Assembly: GCA_013298215.1 (NCBI GenBank)
Contig: JAAFKE010000002.1
Location: 1-64,000 of the forward strand
Length of the DNA stretch: 64,000 bases
Direction: 5' to 3'
Origin: Cytophagales bacterium
GTDB taxonomy: Bacteria; Bacteroidota; Bacteroidia; Cytophagales; Spirosomataceae
Shown here: positions 53,750-62,474 of the stretch, piece after piece
How positions within the stretch are numbered: position 1 is the stretch's first letter
Layout: each line of letters begins with the position of its first letter
Made by a program: the position numbers and the translations under genes
The notes under the pieces: model-generated
The model's input: the letters and a program-made list of their open reading frames with translations, nothing else
The model's database searches: none
Told to the model about the DNA's origin: nothing

Positions 53750-54807
53750 TGGGCGCATAAGTCTGCCAGTTTTTCTACGTCTTCGGGGGTGTGCCACGCA
53801 CTCAGCACCACGCGGGTGTTGCGTTTGCTGGTGGCTTCGGGATACGAAAAACTGTAGATCAACGCGTTTTTGGCGAGTAGGTACTGATAAAGTCCGTCTT
53901 GGAGGGTGTAAAAAACGGGGAAATCACCGCTGTTTTCAAAAATACCGAGGTTTTTGGTTTTGTGGTAAAAAGACGCGGCGTTGGCGTTTAGTTTTTCCAT
54001 TGCCTCCGCGTACAAACCAGCGGCTTGCGTGTATGCCCACAAATACGCGGGTGCCACGGGCGAGCAACCGCTAAAATAGGCCGACTGCCTAATGTTGGCA
54101 CTCGTGGGCGCATCCGACAAAATCAATCCGCCCGGAATACCCATTGCTTTGTGCAACGAAGCCGTCACAATAACCCGAACGTTGGGGCGCTGGGGCAGCT
54201 GCCCAAAAATACCCGCACCGCCCGCGCCAGTTGTGCCGATGCCGTGCGAATCATCGACGACGAGCGTTATATTTTGGTCGGCGGGCAGGTCATTGACCCA
54301 ATCAAAATTGTAGCGTTGGCCGCGCAGGGCATCCAGCGAGTTGGTGAGAATAGCCGTTTTATTTCCCGAGAACCGTCCGTTTTTCAATCCCGAAACCCAA
54401 TCGTCGAAAGACGAACTGGGCAAACTCACCGTGGGCAAGTGCCACAGGGCGGGATGCGCGCCTGGGGCGTACAAAAAATCGAAGTCCTCGGCCCACAACT
54501 GCCGCACCACGGCCTGGCCCGCCAACATTCCCGACGACAGCGTGAGTGCCGCCGCCGCGCCCGTCCATTGGGCCAGTTGGTGTTCGGCTTGCTGGTAAAT
54601 ATCCAATTGAAAATTGCCGTTGCGCGAACTGCCAAATGCCGTCCCGAAACGCCGCTGCCCGTCGGCCACCAACGCCTGAAACGCCGCGTTGGCTGGCAAA
54701 CCCAAGTAAGCCGTGCCGCTAAAAAACAGGTACGCTCGGCCGCCCGCCACCACAGTTCGGTTTGGTGCGCCGCCGCCAACGAATACTTCTTGGTTGTTTG
54801 GTGTCAC
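53737..54807 (-). CDS. PLP-dependent aminotransferase-fold enzyme (alpha-oxoamine synthase type)
   Basis: 356 aa from GTG 54807. Fold-type I PLP enzyme: YLGLPANAAFQALVADGQRR, FGTAFGSSRNGNFQLDIYQQ, the cofactor Asp in LVVDDSHGIGTTGAGG, and the Schiff-base Lys in TASLHKAMGIPGGLIL. These match BioF/KBL-type alpha-oxoamine synthases, which join acyl-CoA to an amino acid; the length is somewhat shorter than usual (385-400). Its substrate is unknown. The start codon shares one base with the GH65 stop and its end overlaps the GT2 gene. Confidence 0.85.
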   Translation of the reverse strand: MTPNNQEVFVGGGAPNRTVVAGGRAYLFFSGTAYLGLPANAAFQALVADGQRRFGTAFGSSRNGNFQLDIYQQAEHQLAQWTGAAAALTLSSGMLAGQAVVRQLWAEDFDFLYAPGAHPALWHLPTVSLPSSSFDDWVSGLKNGRFSGNKTAILTNSLDALRGQRYNFDWVNDLPADQNITLVVDDSHGIGTTGAGGAGIFGQLPQRPNVRVIVTASLHKAMGIPGGLILSDAPTSANIRQSAYFSGCSPVAPAYLWAYTQAAGLYAEAMEKLNANAASFYHKTKNLGIFENSGDFPVFYTLQDGLYQYLLAKNALIYSFSYPEATSKRNTRVVLSAWHTPEDVEKLADLCAQWLR

Positions 54808-56849
54808 TATTTTACTTCAAAGGTCTTTTTATCAACGCCTATTCCCTTTAAGGTGAGCGACTTCCATTTTTTGGGTAGCTTGGTTTTGAGCTGCACCACA
54901 CCCGCGTCGGTGATGTCTAAACCCCCGAAACCGTTGAGTGCCACCTGCAAAAAACCACCCGCACCCGTGGCAAAATAAGGATTTGTGCCGCCAGCGGTCT
55001 CCGAAAGCACCCCAAACGGCGGCACTTCGTTGGGCTTGTGGCTTTTCACAAACAGTTCGTAGGCTTTTTCGGGATTGTTGAAACGGGCGTACAAAACGGC
55101 AAAAACGGAGTGCGACATGGCTGGCCCCTCGGGCGACAAACGCGGCTCGTAATAGGCCAAGTCTTTTTTGATGGTGGCTTCGTCGTTCACCACCTTCATT
55201 GGGTACGACAGCAGGTTCACGTCCGTTTGCTTGATGACCTCGCCGTTGTAGGTGGTATTCTCTTTGGTAGTGCCGTCGGCAAATTTCAAAAGGGGAATAT
55301 TGTCGGCCACCACCTGCCAGTCGGGGTTTGGCACTATGTCTAATTCGCGGGCGGCCTGGGAGGCAAATTGCAACGACGTTATGGCCATGCCGTTGGTGTA
55401 GGCGTTGTTGTCGATGTTTTCTTGCCACTCGTTGGCACCAATCACGTTGTTGATGTCGAACTTCCCTGGGCCGTTTCGCTCCACGCGGCTGGCCCAAAAC
55501 TCGGCTACTTCTTTGAGCATGGAGTAGCCCCGGGTGCGGAGCCATTCTTTGTCTTTGGTCACTTGGTAGTATTTCCAAAACGCCCAACCTACGTCGCCAG
55601 TTATGTGGTGCTGAAACGGCCCCGTCAATGCCCAAACGGGGGTGGCCTCTTGGCCGTCGGCATCCGACTCCCACGGAAACATAACGCCCGCGTAGCCGTG
55701 GCTATACGCGTTTTTTCGGGCCTGCTCCATGCGCTCAAAACGGTACTCCAAAATTGATTTTGCCAGTTCGGGCCGCAGCAGCAGCAGGGCGGGGTACATC
55801 CATATTTCGGTGTCCCAAAACACGTGGCCGTTGTAGCCAAGCCCCGAAAGCCCCATCGGCGAGGGGCTGTAGGCAGTGCCCGCCCTGGTGAACGAATACA
55901 AATGGTACAACGCCGACCGCACGGCCTTTTGAGACGGCAGATCGCCGTCAATAATTATATCGCTCTGCCACAGTTTGGCCCACTCGTCGTTGTGGCGTTT
56001 TAGTAGTCGGTCGGTGCGCTCGAGGGCGGCAAAAATAGTAAGGCGTTCGGCCTCGTTGTGGGCATCGGGCGTTTGGGCGGTAGAGATAACCGACCCCACC
56101 ACGCTAAATTTATAGGTCTGCCCCGCTTTTAGTTTTACCTTAAACTTCATGAGGTGCATATTATAATCCCAATCTTCGTGGATCACGTCGGGTTCGAGGC
56201 CGTGTTTTTCTTCAAAGATAAAACTGTTTGAGGCCGCCACCGTGAGCTTGCCCGTGGGACTTTTGGCCACCGAACTCATCAGCCTGATGAGCGCGTGGGG
56301 ACGGTCGATCTCGGCGTACAAATTCTTTACATCTTTGAGGTTTTCGGGGGCTTCGATAAAACTAATGGGCATAATCTCGCAGTCTTTTTTGGCCGTCATC
56401 TCGACCATACTCAACGCCGAATACGGCAAATGCCTCAGCGCGACCACGGTTTGTTTCACCGAGAGCTTATCGCCCACCTCGAAGGTAGTCGTGAGGGCGG
56501 CCTTTTGCATATCGAGCGTTTGGCGGTAGTTGGCAATGTCGGCGGGGCCAATGCGGCGCGCGTCCAAGTCCAAATTCATGTTCATAAAATTGAACACCTT
56601 CAAAATATTCGACACCCGCCCGCGCCCGTATGTGTCGAAGGCTCCGTTCAGAATAACGTCCTTGACCTGCATTGGCACTGGCGACGACACCAACCCGATG
56701 GCACCGTTGGCCACCGTAACGCCGTAGTACTTACTTGGGTTTATGTCTTTGCCAACAATGTGCCAGGGGGAGTCGTCGAACTGGGCCTGCGCCAAAGTTG
56801 AAAAAAGGCAGAGTGTCGAAAAAAGAATTTTTTTTACTACGTGTTTCAT
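54807..56849 (-). CDS. Exported GH65-family glycoside hydrolase/phosphorylase
   Basis: 680 aa with a signal peptide (KHVVKKILFSTLCLFSTLAQ, cleavage after AQA). GH65 fold: an N-terminal super-beta-sandwich then an (alpha/alpha)6 barrel with YNGHVFWDTEIWMYPALLLL, SYSHGYAG-type loops, the catalytic acid Glu in VIGANEWQENIDNNAYTNG, and a C-terminal small beta domain. Whether it is a phosphorylase (for example of trehalose, maltose, kojibiose) or a hydrolase cannot be told. A signal peptide is unusual for GH65 phosphorylases, which are mostly cytosolic. It is the first gene of a coupled three-gene unit. Confidence 0.88.
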   Translation of the reverse strand: MKHVVKKILFSTLCLFSTLAQAQFDDSPWHIVGKDINPSKYYGVTVANGAIGLVSSPVPMQVKDVILNGAFDTYGRGRVSNILKVFNFMNMNLDLDARRIGPADIANYRQTLDMQKAALTTTFEVGDKLSVKQTVVALRHLPYSALSMVEMTAKKDCEIMPISFIEAPENLKDVKNLYAEIDRPHALIRLMSSVAKSPTGKLTVAASNSFIFEEKHGLEPDVIHEDWDYNMHLMKFKVKLKAGQTYKFSVVGSVISTAQTPDAHNEAERLTIFAALERTDRLLKRHNDEWAKLWQSDIIIDGDLPSQKAVRSALYHLYSFTRAGTAYSPSPMGLSGLGYNGHVFWDTEIWMYPALLLLRPELAKSILEYRFERMEQARKNAYSHGYAGVMFPWESDADGQEATPVWALTGPFQHHITGDVGWAFWKYYQVTKDKEWLRTRGYSMLKEVAEFWASRVERNGPGKFDINNVIGANEWQENIDNNAYTNGMAITSLQFASQAARELDIVPNPDWQVVADNIPLLKFADGTTKENTTYNGEVIKQTDVNLLSYPMKVVNDEATIKKDLAYYEPRLSPEGPAMSHSVFAVLYARFNNPEKAYELFVKSHKPNEVPPFGVLSETAGGTNPYFATGAGGFLQVALNGFGGLDITDAGVVQLKTKLPKKWKSLTLKGIGVDKKTFEVK

Positions 56850-56877
56850 GATTGCGTTTGCGGTGTTATTGGAGCAA

Positions 56878-56885
56878 CAAAACTA
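56878..56885 (-). promoter_or_regulatory. Candidate -7 box upstream of the GH65 operon
   Basis: Minus strand TAGTTTTG, exact TAnnTTTG, 28 bp before the ATG at 56849. Matching -33 element weak. Confidence 0.5.
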
Positions 56886-56932
56886 AGGAATTTCGCGTTA
56901 CTTGAACGAAAAACACCAACTACTTGATTGCA

Positions 56933-57346
56933 ATGAAAAACCAAAGACTACTTTTTGCAGTCGTGCTGGTGCTGGCATCGGCTGCGTTTGCCAACGCCCA
57001 AACCACGCGCATCCACTTGTTTAGGCTCACACGCGGCGGGGGTGCGGGCACCTATCTGTACCCAGTACAATTGCTCGGCAAAACGCTAAACGTGCCATTT
57101 GGGCAGCACGTGGTCATAGAGACCACTTCCGACAGCCTCGGATTTTACGCCGACAAAAAAATTGGTTATATTAAATTTGAAAAAGGAAAAGACTACTACT
57201 TTACGATTCGATACGAAGTTCCCTACAGTACGATCGCGAGAATACCAGTTTTGGTTGATGAGGTTTCGGAACAAAAATTCAAACTAACCGTACTTTTCAA
57301 CGACGCATCGCTCGTGCCAGAGGTCATTTACAGAGCCCAAGATTAA
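56933..57346 (+). CDS. Small exported hypothetical protein
   Basis: 137 aa from ATG 56933. Signal peptide KNQRLLFAVVLVLASAAFAN. A small beta-rich domain follows (RIHLFRLTRGGGAGTYLYPV, YFTIRYEVPYSTIARIPVLV). I do not recognise the family. It is convergent with the fasciclin gene, with a 4-bp overlap at the stop codons. Confidence 0.7.
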   Translation: MKNQRLLFAVVLVLASAAFANAQTTRIHLFRLTRGGGAGTYLYPVQLLGKTLNVPFGQHVVIETTSDSLGFYADKKIGYIKFEKGKDYYFTIRYEVPYSTIARIPVLVDEVSEQKFKLTVLFNDASLVPEVIYRAQD

Positions 57347-58356
57347 GGCAGCAGCACCCGATCGATGGCGTGGATCACGCCGTTTTTTGTAACGATATTG
57401 CTACGCGCTCCACCCAATACGTTGGCCAGATTATTGCCATTGTTTGCGCCTTTCAGCGAAATAGTTCTGGTTGTTGCGTTGAAACTCACCTCGATCATCC
57501 GGTTGTTGTTGAGCGACGTGAGGCTTCCTCTGGCAGTGCCAGCGTTGGTGAGGGCTTCGAGGGTGTGGGTAAAAAGGCGGTTTCGGACGGCATGATACCC
57601 CAGCACGTTGGCCAACACAATGACGTTGGCCGCACTGGCGTTCTGAATGCTACCCAGCGTCGTAAAGGCACTCGTCGTGCGGAAGGCATCGTCGGTGGGC
57701 AAAAAAACAGTTATGTTTTCGGTGGTGGCCAACTGGTTGTTGAGCGCTGCGCCAAGTGCCGGACTCAGCTGAATAATTCTTTTGAGGGCCGCGTTCACGA
57801 AGGTAAAATTTGGGTTTGTTTCGATGGTTTGAGATACGTTCAGCACCGACGGCACCAGCACCTGGTCGATGGTGTGAATAACCCCGTTAGATGCCTCTTG
57901 GTCGGCAGAAGTTACGCGTGCGCCGTTTACAAAAAAACCATTGTTGGTCTTGGTGATAAACAACGAAACCCCGTTCAAGGCCTCCACCGACAGGTTATCG
58001 CCCGTTGGAATACTGGCCGACGGCAGTTTGGTTTTCAGGACGTGGTATTGCAAAATGTTTCTGATGACGGCGGGGGTTTGGGCGGTCACGGCGGCAATGT
58101 CGTTAAAACCAGCCGCTTTGAAGGCATCGTTGGTGGGTGCAAAAATGGTGAGGCTCCCCGTTTTGAGGGCATCGCCGAGGGCAGCGTGCTTAATGGCCGC
58201 CGACAGCACCGAAAAATTGGCATTGTCCGTAAACACGTCCGACAAACTCTGGGGTTGCTGCGGCTGGTCGTCTTTCTTGCAGTTTACCAAAAATAGACAC
58301 ACAAACAACGGCCCCAAAAAGCGGAGAACTATACGAAATTGGAGGAAACATTTCAT
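57343..58356 (-). CDS. Fasciclin (FAS1) domain lipoprotein
   Basis: 337 aa. Lipoprotein signal (FVCLFLVNCKKDDQPQQ). Two FAS1 domains: the first from about 35 (SVLSAAIKHAALGDALKTGS; TIFAPTNDAFKAAGF; GDNLSVEALNGVSLFITK; NGVIHTIDQVLVPS), the second from about 190 (TVFLPTDDAFRTTSAF; LANVLGYHAVRNRLF; NGVIHAIDRVLLP). FAS1 proteins mediate adhesion at the cell surface. No partner gene is evident. Confidence 0.93.
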   Translation of the reverse strand: MKCFLQFRIVLRFLGPLFVCLFLVNCKKDDQPQQPQSLSDVFTDNANFSVLSAAIKHAALGDALKTGSLTIFAPTNDAFKAAGFNDIAAVTAQTPAVIRNILQYHVLKTKLPSASIPTGDNLSVEALNGVSLFITKTNNGFFVNGARVTSADQEASNGVIHTIDQVLVPSVLNVSQTIETNPNFTFVNAALKRIIQLSPALGAALNNQLATTENITVFLPTDDAFRTTSAFTTLGSIQNASAANVIVLANVLGYHAVRNRLFTHTLEALTNAGTARGSLTSLNNNRMIEVSFNATTRTISLKGANNGNNLANVLGGARSNIVTKNGVIHAIDRVLLP

Positions 58357-58446
58357 TATGGTATTAATTTATTGGGTATTTTGGAAATCTATGAATAGTA
58401 TTCTGCGCAAAAATCGTGTAAATAACGACACTTCTACCCAAAAAAT
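58357..58446. other. Upstream region of the fasciclin gene
   Basis: AT-rich spacer of about 90 bp with no feature beyond a probable fasciclin promoter region; no exact TAnnTTTG box on the minus strand. Confidence 0.4.
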
Positions 58447-58720
58447 TATTTTTTTTGGCCATCATCGGTTCTTGTACGGCCTGCTCTGCGCCCCAAAAAA
58501 CCCAGTTGGTCTACCAAAAAGCCCTAACCAATTGAAAGGTATACGACACCGAGCGGTGGAAAGTCAATAAAGAAGAATTGGTCTGCGAGAGCAGCGTGTT
58601 TTTCTAAGTAGGCCATCGAAGGCCCAAAAATAGCGGGCTGGCAGGTTGAAGTAGCCGAACTCAACCACGATAGCCTAAAAAATACGTTAGAAAAACATAA
58701 ACTTACGGAAACGCTAACCC
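58447..58720 (+). pseudogene. Degraded small lipoprotein gene
   Basis: The plus strand reads KKLFFLAIIGSCTACSAPQK, like a lipoprotein signal with lipobox, then TQLVYQKALTN, an in-frame stop, KVYDTERWKVNKEELVCES, another stop at SVFF, then in a shifted frame IEGPKIAGWQVEVAELNHDS and LKNTLEKHKLTETL. No ATG precedes the signal-like segment. One nonsense stop, one frameshift and no start point to a decayed gene. The reading beyond 58714 is antisense to the LytTR gene and may be chance. Confidence 0.45.
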
Positions 58721-59082
58721 GCCATTGGCATGTATTGCCCAAACGCTGGGATGCTTTGCTGCTTGGCTTTTATGTAGGGTAGTTTCCACTTGGAGACCTT
58801 AATTTCTTTGCCGTTCCAAAGGCAGATCACGTCGCTCACTTGGGTGGATATATAATTGAGATTTACGATATATGACCGATTGGGGCGCACCAGAAACGGA
58901 ACGCTGTCGGCCAGCTCATCGAACAGACCGAGGGTTTTGTAGCTCAACACCTGGCGGCCGTCGGCCAGGTGAAACAACGTGTAGTTGCGTTGGCTTTCCA
59001 TGAGCATGATTTGGTCAACAGAAACATGCTCTTTTTTTCCTTTAATGCACAACTGGACGGTGGTGGCTGGCGGTGGTGTCAT
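58714..59082 (-). CDS. Stand-alone LytTR DNA-binding regulator
   Basis: 122 aa, just the LytTR DNA-binding domain without receiver: KGKKEHVSVDQIMLMESQRN, YTLFHLADGRQVLSYKTLG, FLVRPNRSYIVNLNYISTQV, LWNGKEIKVSKWKLPYIKAK. No sensor kinase gene is adjacent. It may bind as a dimer to direct repeats. It is divergent from the AraC regulator with 177 bp between them. Confidence 0.88.
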   Translation of the reverse strand: MTPPPATTVQLCIKGKKEHVSVDQIMLMESQRNYTLFHLADGRQVLSYKTLGLFDELADSVPFLVRPNRSYIVNLNYISTQVSDVICLWNGKEIKVSKWKLPYIKAKQQSIPAFGQYMPMAG

Positions 59083-59112
59083 GTCGTATTGGGTCAGGTC
59101 AGATTACTGACA

Positions 59113-59120
59113 CAAATTTA
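59113..59120 (-). promoter_or_regulatory. Candidate -7 box of the LytTR gene
   Basis: Minus strand TAAATTTG, exact TAnnTTTG, 30 bp upstream of the ATG at 59082. The expected -33 element is not clear. Confidence 0.5.
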
Positions 59121-59259
59121 AGTTGTGATGTTGCTTGTTTTTTGCTTTTTTTTAACATTTTTTACTGCTAAATTAACATTGGGTTAAAATGTGTGGATTC
59201 TAATGTCCATAACACCCACAAAAATTGATTTACTTTGGAAACAGTAACTCAGCACAACG

Positions 59260-60111
59260 ATGAAAGCAGAATACGAGCGCATCGAACCAGACCACGGGAG
59301 TTCGTTTCGGTTTATGGATTGGGAGTCGGTGAATGACCGCTTTTATTGGCACCACCACCCCGAGTACGAGATCATTTACGTGAAAAAAGGACGCGGCCGC
59401 CGCCAAATTGGTACGCAAATTGCCCCCTACGAGGAAGGCGAACTGGTGCTCATGGGGCCGAACCTACCCCATTTGGGCTTCGGGTACGGCGTTGAGGGCG
59501 AGCATCGGGAGTTTATTGTGCAATTTAAGGCCGATTTTTTGGGCGAACACTTTCTGGCTAAACAAGAACTGCACGCCGTCAGGCGGCTCTTTGAACGAGC
59601 CAAACAGGGTGTTTGCTTTGGTGGAGCAACCGCCGACGAGGTGGGCCAGCGACTACATGGTTTCAAACAATTGCCGCCGTTTGAGCGGCTGGTCGAGCTA
59701 CTCAAAATACTGAATATCATGGCCAGCTCCGCCGAAAGCCACACCATTAGTGCCGACGGTGCGCAGGTGGAGTTTAGCTCGAAAGAAAAGGAACGGATCG
59801 AGAAAATATACCAGTTTGTGAGCCTGCACTTCAAGTCAGACATTCAGCTGCCCGACGTGGCCGACATTGTGGGGCTTACCGTGCCGTCGTTTTGCCGGTA
59901 TTTCAAAAAAATAACGCAGATGACCTTTACCGACTTTGTGAACGAATACCGCATAAACCAGGCTCAGAAGCTCCTTTCGCAGGGCAGTACGGTTATAGAG
60001 GCTTGTTTTGAGAGTGGCTTCAACACGCCGTCTCACTTCAATAAAACTTTTAAAGATATTACTGGAAAAAGCCCCAGCGCCTATCAGGTCCAGATAATGG
60101 AGACTTTATAG
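59260..60111 (+). CDS. AraC-family transcriptional regulator
   Basis: 283 aa. An N-terminal cupin-like sensory domain (FYWHHHPEYEIIYVKKGRGR; GELVLMGPNLPHLGFG) and a C-terminal HTH_18 (DIQLPDVADIVGLTVPSFCR; QKLLSQGSTVIEACFESGFN and THFNKTF-like SHFNKTFKDITGKSPSAYQV). The regulon is unknown; cupin-AraC proteins in Bacteroidota often control carbohydrate genes. It is convergent with the GT2 gene, overlapping by 6 bp. Confidence 0.92.
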   Translation: MKAEYERIEPDHGSSFRFMDWESVNDRFYWHHHPEYEIIYVKKGRGRRQIGTQIAPYEEGELVLMGPNLPHLGFGYGVEGEHREFIVQFKADFLGEHFLAKQELHAVRRLFERAKQGVCFGGATADEVGQRLHGFKQLPPFERLVELLKILNIMASSAESHTISADGAQVEFSSKEKERIEKIYQFVSLHFKSDIQLPDVADIVGLTVPSFCRYFKKITQMTFTDFVNEYRINQAQKLLSQGSTVIEACFESGFNTPSHFNKTFKDITGKSPSAYQVQIMETL

Positions 60112-61077
60112 TGTTTTTTGGGTGCGCCCAAAGAGCGCGCCGATAAACCCAAATCCGTAGGCGGTGAGCTGCACAAAGGCCGCCGCCACGCTCAAAGCAC
60201 CCACGCGCACGTTTTTGGTTAGCCGGGTGGCATCGGCAAAAATAGCCAGCGAGAAAAGGCCTAAAACGACCAGCGAAAACTTGAAAAGTGCGCTGCTCAC
60301 AAAATACCAAAACGGCACGCTCACACAACCCAAAGCAAACACCGCCGGCAAGGCATGAACCAATTTGAGGGGTGTACCAAACTGCCGCCGAAGATCGACG
60401 CGCGTGCGGCCAAATTGTACAATCTGCCAAAAAAACTGCCCGAACGTACTGCGCCGCTTGTGGTAAACAAAGCAGGTTTCGATGAGGCCAACTTTGTAGT
60501 GCAACTGTGCCAGGCGCGCGCTCAACTCCACGTCTTCGCCAGCATCGCGCTTGGCAAAACCGCCCGTTGCTTCAAAAACCGCCCGCGACAGCCCCATGTT
60601 GAAACCGCGCGGCTGGAAGGCCCCGCCCGCATTTTTTTTGTTGCCTCTGATGCCCCCCGTCGTAAAAATGGAGGTCATTGAGTAACTAATGGCGCGTTGC
60701 AAATCCGAGAACGACGGATGGGCGGCATCGGGGCCGCCGAAGGCATCCAACCAATTGTGAGACAAGGCGTTGTCTAATTCTTGAAAATACTGCGGCGGCA
60801 CGATCGTGTCCGAATCATAGACCACGAAGTAGTCGCCAGTGGCGCGTTCAAAACCATAATTTCGGCTGAAACCCTGCCCAGTGTTGGGCTTATAAAAATA
60901 CCGAATCGACAATTTTGCGACAAAAGCCGCCGTCACTTCGTCGGCGCGTTGCCGCGAGCCGTCATCCACCACGAGCACTTCAAAGTTTTTATAGCGCTGG
61001 TGCGTCAGGCTTTCGAGCAGCTCGGAGAGTTCGCCGGGGCGGTTATAAACGGGTATCACAACGGAGTACTTGCGCAT
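60106..61077 (-). CDS. Family 2 glycosyltransferase with membrane C-terminus
   Basis: 323 aa. GT-A domain: YSVVIPVYNRPGELSELLES, VVDDGSRQRADEVTAAF, FVVYDSDTIVPPQYF (DxD), then a region with GEDVELSARLAQLHYKVGLI. After about residue 225 there are several hydrophobic helices (VHALPAVFALGCVSVPFWYF; SLVVLGLFSLAIFADAT), so it is membrane-associated. Probable cell-surface glycan synthesis. It begins two bases after hemL ends. Confidence 0.88.
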   Translation of the reverse strand: MRKYSVVIPVYNRPGELSELLESLTHQRYKNFEVLVVDDGSRQRADEVTAAFVAKLSIRYFYKPNTGQGFSRNYGFERATGDYFVVYDSDTIVPPQYFQELDNALSHNWLDAFGGPDAAHPSFSDLQRAISYSMTSIFTTGGIRGNKKNAGGAFQPRGFNMGLSRAVFEATGGFAKRDAGEDVELSARLAQLHYKVGLIETCFVYHKRRSTFGQFFWQIVQFGRTRVDLRRQFGTPLKLVHALPAVFALGCVSVPFWYFVSSALFKFSLVVLGLFSLAIFADATRLTKNVRVGALSVAAAFVQLTAYGFGFIGALFGRTQKTL

Positions 61078-61079
61078 TG

Positions 61080-62375
61080 CTACAAAATTTGGCGGAGTGC
61101 GTTTTCGTTGGCCGCAATAACCTGGTCGATGTGCGCGTCTTGCAAGGCCACCGAGAAAAACAGGCTCTCGTACTGCGACGGTGCCAAATACACCCCCTGC
61201 TGGAGCATGGCGTGGAAATACCGCCCAAAAAAGACCATGTCCGACCCCTTAGCGGCCTCGAAGTTGGTCACTGGTTGGTCCGTAAAAAACAACGTGAACA
61301 TAGAACCAACGTGATTGATGGTGAAGTTTACGCCCAGTTTTGCCATGGAGGCGCGGTAGCCATCGACCATTTTTGCGCCAATCTGATCTAATCGGGTATA
61401 AACTTCGGGGTGGCTGTTGAGGTGGTGCAGCACGGCCAAGCCCGCCGACATGGCGATGGGATTGCCCGACAGCGTGCCAGCCTGATACACCGAGCCGAGC
61501 GGCGAAACGCAGTCCATAATTTCGCGGCGGCCACCATACGCACCTACTGGCATTCCTCCGCCGATGATCTTGCCCAGCGTCGTCATGTCGGGTTCGACCC
61601 CAAAACGCGCTTGTGCGCCACCCTTAGCGAGGCGAAACCCAGTCATTACTTCGTCAAAAATCAGCACGATTCCCTCGCGGGTGCACAGCTGGCGGAGGGC
61701 TTGCAAAAAACCAGGCTCGGCCAGCACGCACCCCATGTTTCCGACCACGGGTTCGATGATGAGGGCGGCAATCTGGTTTTTGTTGGCCAAAACCAGGCTT
61801 TCGACCGACGCTATGTCGTTGAAAGTAGCCACGAGGGTATCGTTGGCTACTCCCTTGGTTACGCCCGGGCTGTCGGGTACGCCCATCGTGACGGCCCCGC
61901 TGCCCGCCGCAATCAAAAAGCTGTCGCCGTGGCCGTGGTAGCAGCCCTCAAATTTAATGATCTTGTCGCGGCCCGTAAAACCCCGTGCCACCCGAATGGC
62001 CGACATGGTGGCCTCCGTCCCCGAATTTACCATTCTCACCTTTTCGATCGAGGGCACCATCGAAACGATGAGTTCGGCCATTTCGACCTCCTTGCGGGTG
62101 GGCGCACCAAACGAAAAACCAAATTGGATGGCATCGGCAACGGCTTTTTCTACGATCTCGTGCGCGTGGCCTAAAATCATGGGCCCCCACGAATTAATAA
62201 GTTCGAGGTACTGGTTGCCGTCTTCGTCGAAAATATATGGCCCCTTGGCCGATTTAATAAACAGCGGCGAGCCGCCCACTGCCCTAAACGCCCGAACGGG
62301 CGAGTTTACACCGCCTGGGGTGACGGTCTTGGCTTGTTCAAAAAGTGATTGACTGGTTTGGGTGTTCATTGACAT
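61080..62375 (-). CDS. hemL: Glutamate-1-semialdehyde 2,1-aminomutase
   Basis: 431 aa from ATG 62375 (an ATG at 62369 is an alternative). PLP enzyme making 5-aminolevulinate for heme in the C5 pathway. Motifs: GGVNSPVRAFRAVGGSPLFI, GFSFGAPTRKEVEMAE, VRMVNSGTEATMSAIRVARG, KFEGCYHGHGDSFL, LIFDEVMTGFRLAKGGAQ, and the PLP Lys in TLGKIIGGGMPVGAYGG. All essential residues are visible. hemL is usually beside other heme genes but not here; a GT2 gene follows. Confidence 0.96.
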   Translation of the reverse strand: MSMNTQTSQSLFEQAKTVTPGGVNSPVRAFRAVGGSPLFIKSAKGPYIFDEDGNQYLELINSWGPMILGHAHEIVEKAVADAIQFGFSFGAPTRKEVEMAELIVSMVPSIEKVRMVNSGTEATMSAIRVARGFTGRDKIIKFEGCYHGHGDSFLIAAGSGAVTMGVPDSPGVTKGVANDTLVATFNDIASVESLVLANKNQIAALIIEPVVGNMGCVLAEPGFLQALRQLCTREGIVLIFDEVMTGFRLAKGGAQARFGVEPDMTTLGKIIGGGMPVGAYGGRREIMDCVSPLGSVYQAGTLSGNPIAMSAGLAVLHHLNSHPEVYTRLDQIGAKMVDGYRASMAKLGVNFTINHVGSMFTLFFTDQPVTNFEAAKGSDMVFFGRYFHAMLQQGVYLAPSQYESLFFSVALQDAHIDQVIAANENALRQIL

Positions 62376-62397
62376 GATACTAAATGAATATGAGCCG

Positions 62398-62405
62398 CAA
62401 AGATA
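62398..62405 (-). promoter_or_regulatory. Candidate -7 box of the hemL operon
   Basis: Minus strand TATCTTTG, an exact TAnnTTTG, 22 bp upstream of the ATG at 62375; predicted transcription start near 62391. Confidence 0.55.
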
Positions 62406-62474
62406 CCGCTACTTTGGGTCTAAGTAATGATGTTGTAAGTTTTGCGGTATTTTTTTTATTTCTGACAAAAAACC

